Assembly (NCBI GenBank): GCA_014376655.1
Contig: JACMRC010000080.1
Location: 1 to 9,490, forward strand
From: Mucilaginibacter sp.
GTDB lineage: Bacteria > Bacteroidota > Bacteroidia > Sphingobacteriales > Sphingobacteriaceae
DNA: 9,490 nucleotides
Direction of reading: 5' to 3'
The notes under the pieces were generated by a model. It had not been told where the DNA came from, did not search any database, and worked only from the letters and a program-made list of their open reading frames with translations. Shown here piece after piece: positions 1 to 6,155 of the stretch (position 1 is the stretch's first letter; each line of letters starts with the position of its first letter). The translations under genes were made by a program, and so were the position numbers.

Positions 1-72
1 ATCTAACGGATTACAGGCTGTAAAAGCTGTTGCAACAGCTACAAAAGCCAGTAAATAATAAATTCTTTTCAT
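1..72 (-). CDS. N-terminal fragment of a lipoprotein (partial, runs off the left edge)
   Basis: The minus strand reads ATG at 72-70 and stays open to the window edge, giving 24 residues, MKRIYYLLAFVAVATAFTAC followed by NPLD. This is a classic lipoprotein signal peptide: a basic start (K2, R3), a hydrophobic core (residues 5-17) and a lipobox F-T-A-C with the lipidated cysteine at position 20. The mature protein would be anchored in a membrane, probably the outer membrane given its partner. It begins only 17 nt after the stop codon of the TonB-dependent receptor on the same strand, with no terminator between them, so the two are very probably co-transcribed. In Bacteroidota, lipoproteins in this position are often SusD-like or other surface accessory proteins of the receptor. 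The visible part stops before any family-specific domain, so its function cannot be named. Confidence 0.8.
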   Translation of the reverse strand, partial: MKRIYYLLAFVAVATAFTACNPLD

Positions 73-98
73 GTTAAAATTTTTATATGTTAAAATTT
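71..98. repeat. 12-bp direct repeat at the receptor-lipoprotein junction
   Basis: The 12-mer atgttaaaattt occurs at 71-82 and again at 87-98, separated by 4 bp. One copy covers the lipoprotein start codon and its upstream leader; the other covers the receptor's stop codon and last codons. On the coding strand each copy reads AAATTTTAACAT. The AT-rich leader may serve as the ribosome-landing region of the lipoprotein in the absence of a Shine-Dalgarno sequence. It could equally be a small local duplication. Confidence 0.5.
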
Positions 99-2651
99 AA
101 TTTTTAAAGTAGTAGAGTAAACTCTGCCTATACCATAAAATACAGTTGATGTTGAGGGCTGACCAGAGTTAGTAGGGTCAAATGCATCAGATACATATTT
201 ACTATTTAACAAGTTGTTAACGTTGCTAATTAATGAAGCATCTAAACCTGCAAATTTAAATTTAAATACACCGTATAAGTCAACTAAACCATAGTTTGGA
301 ATTTTCCAAGTATTGATAGGTGCAGAAGTTGTTACCGCGCTAAAGTTAAAATCAGCATAGTAGTTAGCATAATAGTTGTATGAACCACCTAATTTGACAT
401 CAGGTAAAACTTGCACATCTAACGCTAATGCGCCGCTTGTTTGAGCCTGGTCGCCAACTCTTAATCCTTTTAAGTTATAAGTACTTGGCGAGCCTACGTT
501 TGCACCGGCGTCATCAGTAACTTGTATCGGGCCTACGTTATTAAGATATTTCCAATCGCCTATTGACAATGAACCAGATAAGGTTACTTCTTTAATCGGG
601 CGTAATTTAAAATCAAATTCAACGCCTTGGTGTAACTCATCAACACCTGTTAAGTTAGCAAAATAAGTTGCAGAACCAACAGTTGCTGTTTTTTGAAAAG
701 CTCTGTCTTTGTAAGTAGTACGGTATAAGTTAACGTTGGCGCTAAAAATTGAGCTTCTGTAACCGTAACCTAACTCATAGCTAAACAATTTCTCGGTTAC
801 AGCTGCAGGATTAAGTGTATTTTGATTATTTAAGTAAATGCTACCAAAAAACGGTGCTTTTACTAAGTAGCCAATATTAGCAAATACGTTATTATGATCA
901 TCGATGTTGTAGTTTGAACCACCTTTTGCCTGGTAACCTAAGAAACTTTTGTATGCTGTTTGTCTATTAGGATCAGTTGATAAGTAGTTAAAATAATCTA
1001 ATCTTCTGTCGCTGGTGTTTGAACCTGAAGCAGAAACAAATGCAGAAAGTTTGTCTTTAGTATACTCAGCTTGCACATAAGCACCTTCCCACAATACATT
1101 ACTTTTGTAGTTGTAATAAATTTTATCACCTGTTCTTGCACGGTTTGTTGGGTTATTTGCATCGCCCGTAGTTGCGCTTGAAGATGATGGTTTGTAAAGA
1201 TCTAAAGCATATTGACCGCCTAATAGATCAGTAACTTCAGTAAAGTGAGAACCTTCATAATATCTTAAATCAGCACCTACTAATAAATCAATATTAGAAG
1301 TTATTGAAGTTTTATAAGTACTTAATATACCATACCATTTATGATCATTATGTGCTGATTTAAAAAATGTAGCAGATGATCCGTCAACACTAGCTGCATT
1401 AGAAGCAGTAACAGCATCAAAATCAATTGGAGCGTATTTATCGCCTTTTTTTGGCAATGCCGGGTAGCTAAAGCCTGTTTGTAATGAACCACCTGCACCG
1501 GTACCTAAGGAAGCATAAAGCACCGTAGATAATGAAGATGTTTCATTTATTTGCCAGTTATGATTAATTGATGCGATTGGTTTTGAATAGAAGTTGTTTT
1601 TTGCGTTAAACACTTGACCATTCCTATAACCCCAATCCTGACTGTACCTGATACCTTGTGGCGCAAGTCTGTAATCAGCAATAGTGCCTTTTGTGGTACG
1701 CTGACCGTGAGTTTGTGTAGCACCCATTAAAGTAAACGATATCGTTTGGCGTTTTGTTAAAACTTTAGATAAGTTAACAAAATAATCATAACCTAAAAAG
1801 TTCAAACCATCTGCATTACCATTACCCTGAGTACGGGCAGCAGCAATTGAGAACGCCCAGCCTTTTTCATTCAAACCTGTTGACAATGACATTGCTGTTT
1901 TTTGATAACCATCACTACCTAATGTTTGAGCAATAGCACCGCCTTTTACTGCGTCGGTTGTGCGGGTTGTGATATTTATAGTACCGCCTAATGACGGCAC
2001 AGCTACCTTTGAAGCACCTAAACCTCGTTGAGCTTGCATAGAAGAGGTAACGTCTGACAAACCAGCCCAGTTAGACCAAAATATAGCGCCATTCTCCATA
2101 TCATTAACCGGAATACCATTAATTAACACAGCAACGTTTGCCTGCTTAAAACCACGAATGCTTAAACGTGAGTCGCCAAAACCGCCACCTTGTTTGGTAA
2201 CCATTACACCCGGAGCAGATTTTAATATCTCAGGAAATTCTTGTGTACCCATTTTTTCTTCAATTGCCTGTGCACCAACTGCATAAACTGCCACCGGTGT
2301 TTTACGGTCAATTGCAACGTTACCTGTTACAACAACTTCACTTAATGAAGATGATACTGCTTCAAGGTAAATTGTACCCAGGTTATTGCCGGTAATGCTT
2401 AAATCTTTTGACACATAACCTATGTAGGTTACAGTTAAGGTAGCTGCACTACTTGGCACAATGATTTTAAAAGACCCATCCAACGAAGCTGTCGTAGCAG
2501 TTGTTGTTCCTTTTATGCCTACGGTAGCACCAATAAGTGGCTCATTCGTTTTTGAATCAAGCAACTTGCCCGTAATTGACCTTCCACCTTGTGCAAACGC
2601 CGTTGCAGCTGTAAAAAGTCCGACAAATAAAATAAGTAAAAGCTTCCTCAT
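90..2651 (-). CDS. TonB-dependent outer-membrane receptor (SusC-like fold, substrate unknown)
   Basis: This 853-residue outer-membrane beta-barrel would import a ligand using energy from the TonB-ExbB-ExbD complex. The signal peptide spans residues 1-20 with an AFA|Q cleavage site. A carboxypeptidase-D-regulatory-like domain follows (about 24-98, with SITGKLLDSKTNEPLIGATV and DGSFKI). A Bacteroidota-type linker SSLSEVVVTG (101-110) leads into the plug (about 115-232), which includes the motifs LSIRGF, VLINGIPVNDMENG and the plug-end motif LGGTINITTR. The barrel occupies the rest and ends in the terminal Phe typical of outer-membrane barrels. At 853 residues it is shorter than most SusC proteins (about 1000), and it fits the shorter group carrying NDMENG and WSNWAGL. 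It is followed closely by a lipoprotein gene. The substrate cannot be read from the sequence; polysaccharide, peptide or metal chelate are all possible. Confidence 0.93.
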   Translation of the reverse strand: MRKLLLILFVGLFTAATAFAQGGRSITGKLLDSKTNEPLIGATVGIKGTTTATTASLDGSFKIIVPSSAATLTVTYIGYVSKDLSITGNNLGTIYLEAVSSSLSEVVVTGNVAIDRKTPVAVYAVGAQAIEEKMGTQEFPEILKSAPGVMVTKQGGGFGDSRLSIRGFKQANVAVLINGIPVNDMENGAIFWSNWAGLSDVTSSMQAQRGLGASKVAVPSLGGTINITTRTTDAVKGGAIAQTLGSDGYQKTAMSLSTGLNEKGWAFSIAAARTQGNGNADGLNFLGYDYFVNLSKVLTKRQTISFTLMGATQTHGQRTTKGTIADYRLAPQGIRYSQDWGYRNGQVFNAKNNFYSKPIASINHNWQINETSSLSTVLYASLGTGAGGSLQTGFSYPALPKKGDKYAPIDFDAVTASNAASVDGSSATFFKSAHNDHKWYGILSTYKTSITSNIDLLVGADLRYYEGSHFTEVTDLLGGQYALDLYKPSSSSATTGDANNPTNRARTGDKIYYNYKSNVLWEGAYVQAEYTKDKLSAFVSASGSNTSDRRLDYFNYLSTDPNRQTAYKSFLGYQAKGGSNYNIDDHNNVFANIGYLVKAPFFGSIYLNNQNTLNPAAVTEKLFSYELGYGYRSSIFSANVNLYRTTYKDRAFQKTATVGSATYFANLTGVDELHQGVEFDFKLRPIKEVTLSGSLSIGDWKYLNNVGPIQVTDDAGANVGSPSTYNLKGLRVGDQAQTSGALALDVQVLPDVKLGGSYNYYANYYADFNFSAVTTSAPINTWKIPNYGLVDLYGVFKFKFAGLDASLISNVNNLLNSKYVSDAFDPTNSGQPSTSTVFYGIGRVYSTTLKIKF

Positions 2652-2695
2652 ACGTGATTTTGTTTTTAATGTATGTTAACTAAAAATTGCAGTGG

Positions 2696-2703
2696 CAAAT
2701 ATA
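2696..2703 (-). promoter_or_regulatory. Bacteroidota -7 promoter element for the TonB-dependent receptor
   Basis: On the minus strand this reads TATATTTG, an exact match to the Bacteroidota -7 consensus TAnnTTTG. It lies 44 bp upstream of the receptor start codon, which would give a leader of about 35-40 nt. I see no convincing -33 TTG at the usual 19-21 bp spacing, so the call rests on the -7 box and its position. Confidence 0.5.
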
Positions 2704-2721
2704 ATCCATAAGTCCCTCTTT

Positions 2722-2744
2722 ATTGTTAAGTTAGTGTTAACAAT
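2722..2744. promoter_or_regulatory. 8-bp inverted repeat upstream of the receptor promoter, possible operator
   Basis: The half-sites attgttaa (2722-2729) and ttaacaat (2737-2744) are perfect inverted copies around a 7-bp spacer. The repeat sits about 20-40 bp upstream of the receptor's -7 element, overlapping where a -33 element would be. Its position and symmetry fit a dimeric regulator site, but no regulator is visible nearby and the DNA is AT-rich, so chance is possible. Confidence 0.3.
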
Positions 2745-2974
2745 TTGAAATATTTATTATGTTTTTATCAACATTTACTAACATATTCAAATAAATACAA
2801 AAAAATATGACCCATATAATGTAAAACTCACATCATTTTATAATTATTTTACTTTGAGTTAATCCATAGTGTTAGTAGATTTTTATTACCTTTCAACTAC
2901 CTATATTATTACCACACGGATATCGCGTTTTAAATTTCGCAGCTATCTCACCTGCCTTAAACAAGTGATGAATT

Positions 2975-3019
2975 GCTGTATACCATAGCTTATGGTAGCA
3001 TTAATTTAATGTGTACAGC
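2975..3019. repeat. Nested inverted repeats, possible three-way junction
   Basis: An outer pair, gctgta (2975-2980) with tacagc (3014-3019), encloses two adjacent fold-backs. The first is a perfect 7-bp stem, taccata (2981-2987) with tatggta (2991-2997), around a 3-nt loop. The second is the near-palindrome cattaatttaatg (2999-3011), which leaves a 5-bp stem. Together they could form a small cruciform or three-stem RNA. No U-tract follows that would make it a plus-strand terminator. Confidence 0.4.
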
Positions 3020-3073
3020 CAAAAAAGTTAAGTAAATATTGCCGTTTTAATTAAATACAGCCTATAAAAAACT

Positions 3074-3189
3074 GTGATAATTGCAGGCGCGGTATTGTTA
3101 TTCCGCCTTGTTTTCGTTACATTTGTATGTAACACAAACTGCCCGACCGGGCACCCGAAGTTTTACAAAATACCGCCATAATTAGTCAC
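3074..3189. other. Folded non-coding element with imperfect terminal inverted repeats
   Basis: The left arm (3074-3096) starts GTGATAATT and ends GCGGTATT. The right arm (3169-3189) is its approximate reverse complement, starting AATACCGC and ending AATTAGTCAC. The arms match over both ends with small bulges between. Inside lie two further perfect hairpins: gttacat/atgtaac (3116-3122 with 3127-3133, 4-nt loop) and tgcccg/cgggca (3140-3153). This is far more structure than the surrounding DNA shows. Read on the minus strand, the closing stem is followed by a run of T (from 3070 downwards), as in an intrinsic terminator or the end of a small RNA. It could be a structured RNA, a terminator-like fold or a small MITE-like repeat; a single copy cannot tell these apart. 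Confidence 0.45.
3095..3125 (+). promoter_or_regulatory. Possible plus-strand promoter inside the folded element
   Basis: A TTG at 3095-3097 is followed after 20 bp by TACATTTG (3118-3125). This matches the Bacteroidota arrangement of TTG, a 19-21 bp spacer, then TAnnTTTG. The -7 box lies within the 7-bp hairpin at 3116-3133. A transcript from here would begin near 3131, just before the tgcccg/cgggca hairpin. No gene follows until lpd about 540 bp away, so it would drive either a small RNA or a long lpd leader. A chance match is possible. Confidence 0.3.
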
Positions 3190-3294
3190 TAAAAAAAATA
3201 TACCTTTTATTTTATTTGTTGATTTACAGTGATTTATATCAAGTTTTTACTGTAAAAATTAATAAATACTTGCTTGAATAACATTGTGAAATTA

Positions 3295-3356
3295 CGTGAT
3301 ATCGTGTAATAAACGCGTGATATCGTGTAATAAACGCGTGATAGAGTGTGATAACG
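3295..3356. repeat. Iteron-like tandem repeats of about 21 bp
   Basis: Two perfect abutting 21-bp copies of CGTGATATCGTGTAATAAACG lie at 3295-3315 and 3316-3336. A degenerate third unit of 20 bp, starting CGTGATAG, runs 3337-3356, and further gtgtgatg and attgtgg sequence continues the rhythm. Each full unit contains the GATATC palindrome and two GTG cores spaced 8 bp apart. The arrangement resembles binding-site arrays or replication iterons, but no replication protein or regulator lies beside it. Confidence 0.7.
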
Positions 3357-3630
3357 TGTGATGAATTGTGGTAAGCCACCCTGAATGGGTCTTAAAAAAT
3401 GATGCGGCAGGCAAGATTAATTTGCGGCAAGTCAACCTAACCCGGGTGTTCATAAATTCATTTTACATTAATGCATTGATATACAGATACTTAAATAAAA
3501 AATTATTTCCCGCGATGGGATCTTAGGTGTCACTAATGTAATAAATGGGTCAAAGGCATTACCTGTTAAGTTGTAAAAGCGATGCCCCTGAATATTATCA
3601 TTGCCGTTTTCTGCTTTCGCCCCTTTTACT

Positions 3631-3638
3631 TAGCTTTG
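3631..3638 (+). promoter_or_regulatory. Bacteroidota -7 promoter element for lpd
   Basis: TAGCTTTG matches TAnnTTTG exactly and lies 33 bp before the lpd start codon, predicting a leader of about 25-30 nt. The upstream element is weak: only a T-run (3607-3610) stands at about the right spacing. The leader up to the ATG is A-rich and has no Shine-Dalgarno sequence, as is usual for this phylum. Confidence 0.5.
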
Positions 3639-3671
3639 GCTTTCTAAAAAATAAAAAGCACAGATACAAAT

Positions 3672-5060
3672 ATGAATTACGATGTAATTGTTATAGGGTC
3701 TGGCCCGGGTGGCTATGTAGCCGCCATACGCGCCTCACAATTAGGGTTAAAAACAGCTATTGTTGAAAAAGAATCGTTAGGTGGTATTTGCCTTAACTGG
3801 GGCTGTATACCTACTAAAGCCTTACTTAAAAGTGCACAAGTATTTGAGTATATTAACCACGCTGCCGATTACGGTATTAAAGTAAATGGCGCCGGCGATG
3901 TCGACTTTGAAAGCGTCATTAAAAGAAGCCGCGGTGTTGCCGATGGCATGAGCAAAGGCGTTCAGTTTTTGATGAAGAAAAACAAGATCGACGTTATAAT
4001 GGGCTTGGGCAAATTAAAAAGCAAGGGCGTTGTTGAAGTTAAAAGCACCGATGGCGCAAAGGAGTTTACTGCCAAACACATCATTTTAGCTACAGGTGGC
4101 CGCTCGCGCGAATTGCCTAATATCAAACAAGACTTTAAAAAGGTTATTGGCTATCGCCAGGCAATGATATTGCCTAAAAAACCAGCGTCGATGATTGTTG
4201 TTGGATCTGGCGCTATAGGTATTGAGTTTGCTTATTTTTATAACTCGATAGGCACAAAGGTTACTGTTGTTGAGTACCTGGATAATATTGTTCCGTTAGA
4301 GGACGAAGAAATATCGAAAGCCCTGGGGCGTATCTTAAAAAAACAAGGTATAAATATCATGACCGGATCAAATGTTGAATCGGTTGATACCAGTGGCGAA
4401 GGATGTAAAGTAACTGTGAAAACAGCTGCAGGTACAGAGATTTTAGAGGCTGAGATAGTTTTGTCGGCAGTTGGTATATCAACAAATATAGAAGGCATTG
4501 GCCTTGAAGAGAACGGTATAAAAACCGATAAAGGCAAAGTGTTGGTTGATGATTTTTACCGCACAAATGTTGAAGGTGTTTATGCTATAGGTGATATTGT
4601 TAAGGGCCAGGCCCTTGCACACGTTGCATCTGCCGAAGGCATAATTTGTGTTGAAAAAATTGCAGGCTTAAAACCAGAGCCTTTAGATTATAACAACATA
4701 CCCGGATGTACTTATTGCAGCCCCGAAATAGCATCAGTAGGTTATACAGAAAAAGCAGCTAAAGAAGCCGGCTACGAACTTAAGATAGGTAAATTCCCAT
4801 TCTCTGCATCGGGTAAAGCAAGTGCAGCAGGTGCTAAAGATGGTTTTGTTAAAGTAATATTTGATGCCAAATACGGCGAATTTTTAGGTGCCCACATGAT
4901 AGGCTTTAACGTTACCGAAATGATTGCCGAAGTAGTTACAGCCCGCAAGTTGGAAGCTACCGGTCATGAGATTATTAAATCGGTACACCCTCACCCTACC
5001 ATGAGCGAAGCTTTAATGGAAGCTGCTGCCGAAGCTTATGGCGAGTGTATACATTTATAG
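3672..5060 (+). CDS. lpdA: Dihydrolipoyl dehydrogenase (E3 of 2-oxoacid dehydrogenases or glycine cleavage)
   Basis: This cytoplasmic FAD enzyme reoxidises the dihydrolipoyl groups of 2-oxoacid dehydrogenase complexes or the glycine cleavage H protein, passing electrons to NAD+. The 462 residues are full length for the family. The N-terminal FAD-binding Rossmann motif GSGPGG is at 9-14. The redox-active disulfide lies in CLNWGC (C40 and C45). An NAD-binding GSGAIG (178-183) ends in the acidic E201 after the second strand, and the second FAD contact GVYAIGD is at 302-308. The C-terminal interface domain carries the catalytic His-Glu pair in HPHPTMSE (H441, E446). The start is supported because MNYDVIVIGSGPGG begins directly at the first strand. 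No E1 or E2 gene is adjacent, so it stands as a lone E3 that could serve several complexes. A strong hairpin follows its stop codon. Confidence 0.96.
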   Translation: MNYDVIVIGSGPGGYVAAIRASQLGLKTAIVEKESLGGICLNWGCIPTKALLKSAQVFEYINHAADYGIKVNGAGDVDFESVIKRSRGVADGMSKGVQFLMKKNKIDVIMGLGKLKSKGVVEVKSTDGAKEFTAKHIILATGGRSRELPNIKQDFKKVIGYRQAMILPKKPASMIVVGSGAIGIEFAYFYNSIGTKVTVVEYLDNIVPLEDEEISKALGRILKKQGINIMTGSNVESVDTSGEGCKVTVKTAAGTEILEAEIVLSAVGISTNIEGIGLEENGIKTDKGKVLVDDFYRTNVEGVYAIGDIVKGQALAHVASAEGIICVEKIAGLKPEPLDYNNIPGCTYCSPEIASVGYTEKAAKEAGYELKIGKFPFSASGKASAAGAKDGFVKVIFDAKYGEFLGAHMIGFNVTEMIAEVVTARKLEATGHEIIKSVHPHPTMSEALMEAAAEAYGECIHL

Positions 5061-5088
5061 TAAGTCAAAATTAAAAAGTTAAAATTCA

Positions 5089-5123
5089 AAAAGATCGATA
5101 GCATACTAAGCTATCGATCTTTT
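5089..5123. terminator. Intrinsic terminator downstream of lpd
   Basis: A perfect 14-bp stem pairs aaaagatcgatagc (5089-5102) with gctatcgatctttt (5110-5123) around a 7-nt loop, 28 bp after the lpd stop. The plus-strand arm ends in a short T-run, and the A-run on the other side makes it symmetric. It most likely ends lpd transcription, though the stem is only moderately GC-rich and read-through into the next gene is possible. Confidence 0.75.
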
Positions 5124-5145
5124 ATATTCATACACCCGCTGTTTT

Positions 5146-5153
5146 TAATTTTG
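5146..5153 (+). promoter_or_regulatory. Candidate -7 promoter element for the MBL-fold hydrolase
   Basis: TAATTTTG matches TAnnTTTG and lies 22 bp before the hydrolase start codon, downstream of the lpd terminator. A promoter here would give a very short leader of about 15 nt. No good -33 TTG is visible, and the match falls inside a low-complexity repeat arm, so this is tentative. Confidence 0.35.
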
Positions 5154-5175
5154 AATTTTTACTTTTGACTTAACC

Positions 5176-6015
5176 ATGAAACTTCACACTATAGACACAG
5201 GCTTTTTCAAACTTGACGGCGGCGCTATGTTTGGCGTTGTACCCAAGGCTATCTGGAACAAAACCAACCCGGCAGATGCCAATAACCTTTGCACCTGGGC
5301 TATGCGTTGTTTATTGATAGAAGATGGTAAACGATTGATATTAATTGATACCGGGATAGGCAACAAGCAAGACGAAAGGTTTTTTACTCATTATTATTTA
5401 CATGGCGATACTACAATCGATAGTTCGTTAGCTAAACTTGGTTTCCATCGTGATGATATTACAGATATATTTTTAACGCATTTACATTTTGACCATGTTG
5501 GTGGTGCTATAAAGCGCCAAGGCGACAAACTATTACCCGCATTTAAAAACGCCGTTTACTGGAGCAATGATAAGCATTGGGACTGGGCGGTAAATCCAAA
5601 CGACCGCGAAAAGGCATCGTTTTTAAAAGAAAATATACTACCGATAAAAGAAAGTGGCCAGTTAAAGTTTGTTGAAGCTCATGACAATGTAAAATTTACA
5701 GACGACATAGCTATACGCTTTGTATACGGGCATACGGAATCGATGATGTTACCGTTAATAAATTATAAAGAAAGACAGATATTATACATGGCAGATTTGT
5801 TGCCATCGGTTGGGCATTTACCCCTACCCTATATTATGGCGTATGACATGTTTCCGTTGCAAACCTTAACAGAGAAAAAAGCTTTTTTGAACGAAGCAGT
5901 AGCTAAAAACTACATTTTGTTCCTGGAGCATGATCCAATTAATGAGTGTTGTACTTTGCAACAAACAGAAAAAGGTGTACGTTTGGATGAAACTTTTAAG
6001 CTTAATGCGTTATAA
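5176..6015 (+). CDS. Metallo-beta-lactamase-fold hydrolase, lactonase-like
   Basis: The 279-residue protein has the two-metal metallo-beta-lactamase fold. The signature THLHFDH is at 101-107, giving ligands H102, H104, D106 and H107. The remaining predicted ligands are H186 in GHTESM, D207 in MADLLP and H252 in LEHD. The aspartate of an early strand lies in LIDTGIG (about 56-62). With no signal peptide, it should act in the cytoplasm. This ligand pattern and length fit the group that includes N-acyl-homoserine lactonases and related esterases or lactonases, but close relatives hydrolyse many substrates and nothing here fixes one. It follows lpd in the same direction, but a terminator hairpin and a candidate promoter lie between, so it is probably a separate unit. 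Next comes rpoD with its own promoter. Confidence 0.85.
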   Translation: MKLHTIDTGFFKLDGGAMFGVVPKAIWNKTNPADANNLCTWAMRCLLIEDGKRLILIDTGIGNKQDERFFTHYYLHGDTTIDSSLAKLGFHRDDITDIFLTHLHFDHVGGAIKRQGDKLLPAFKNAVYWSNDKHWDWAVNPNDREKASFLKENILPIKESGQLKFVEAHDNVKFTDDIAIRFVYGHTESMMLPLINYKERQILYMADLLPSVGHLPLPYIMAYDMFPLQTLTEKKAFLNEAVAKNYILFLEHDPINECCTLQQTEKGVRLDETFKLNAL

Positions 6016-6035
6016 GTACACACAACAAAAACCAT

Positions 6036-6047
6036 GCAATTAATTGC
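6036..6047. repeat. 12-bp perfect palindrome after the hydrolase gene
   Basis: GCAATTAATTGC is fully self-complementary and lies 20 bp after the hydrolase stop and 60 bp before the rpoD -7 element. A T-run (6070-6077) follows about 20 bp later, too far away for a standard terminator. It could be a regulator half-site pair upstream of rpoD or chance in AT-rich DNA. Confidence 0.3.
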
Positions 6048-6105
6048 TGATAATGAATAATATATAATCTTTTTTTTATACTAAAAATATAGGCAAACTT
6101 TTTTG

Positions 6106-6113
6106 TACCTTTG
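6106..6113 (+). promoter_or_regulatory. Bacteroidota promoter of rpoD
   Basis: TACCTTTG is an exact TAnnTTTG -7 box in a very typical setting (TTTTTTG directly before, CACG after). It lies 42 bp before the rpoD start, giving a leader of about 35 nt that contains a weak attct/agaat hairpin (6122-6138). A GAGG at 6140-6143 is 12 nt from the ATG, too distant to be a confident ribosome-binding site. No clear -33 TTG is seen at 19-21 bp. Confidence 0.65.
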
Positions 6114-6155
6114 CACGTTCAATTCTAAAACTAAGAATCGAGGTTTATAAAATAA

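Larger units (their letters stand above)
2745..3600. other. Gene-free intergenic stretch rich in fold-back sequences
   Basis: This makes up most of the roughly 1-kb gap between the divergent receptor and lpd genes. No reading frame with a plausible protein is seen; the one open frame near its right end runs into lpd in another frame and looks like no known protein. No tRNA or rRNA is recognisable. The left part (2745-2960) is very AT-rich and holds only weak short inverted repeats, such as aactca/tgagtt at 2825-2860 and atatg/catat at 2805-2817. The middle and right parts carry the elements listed separately at 2975-3019, 3074-3189 and 3295-3356. Between 3368 and 3450 there are only small 4-bp hairpins and an acccgggt palindrome at 3440-3447. 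Confidence 0.6.
5061..5172. repeat. Long imperfect inverted repeat filling the lpd-hydrolase gap
   Basis: The left arm (5061-5092) begins taagtcaaaa immediately after the lpd stop codon. The right arm (5142-5172) ends ttttgactta three bases before the next start codon. The arms are reverse complements over about 31 bp with only a few mismatches; the outer 17 bp have one. They enclose the terminator hairpin at 5089-5123, so the whole gap can fold into one large structure. Arms built from low-complexity TTCAAAATT-like units suggest a dispersed intergenic repeat. Confidence 0.65.

Noticed and set aside
2461..2679. Open frame of 72 codons on the plus strand
   Set aside because: It is antisense to the signal peptide and N-terminal domain of the TonB-dependent receptor and has no protein-like features.
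3073..3360. Possible replication origin (TGTGATAA motifs at 3073-3080 and 3346-3353 plus iteron-like repeats in AT-rich DNA)
   Set aside because: The motifs are TTATCACA, one base short of the DnaA box TTATCCACA. There is no dnaA, dnaN or plasmid rep gene nearby, so an origin call is not supported.
2745..3671. Remnant of an insertion sequence or transposase in the gene-free gap
   Set aside because: No transposase-like coding remnant is visible on either strand. The inverted repeats at 3074-3189 have no clear target-site duplication.
3545..3766. Open frame of 73 codons overlapping the start of lpd
   Set aside because: It overlaps the lpd promoter and its first codons in another frame. The translation is basic and Cys/Tyr-rich with no recognisable domain.
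5176..6015. Beta-lactam resistance enzyme
   Set aside because: There is no signal peptide, and the ligand pattern (HxHxDH with later H, D, H) is that of lactonase-like hydrolases rather than secreted class B beta-lactamases.
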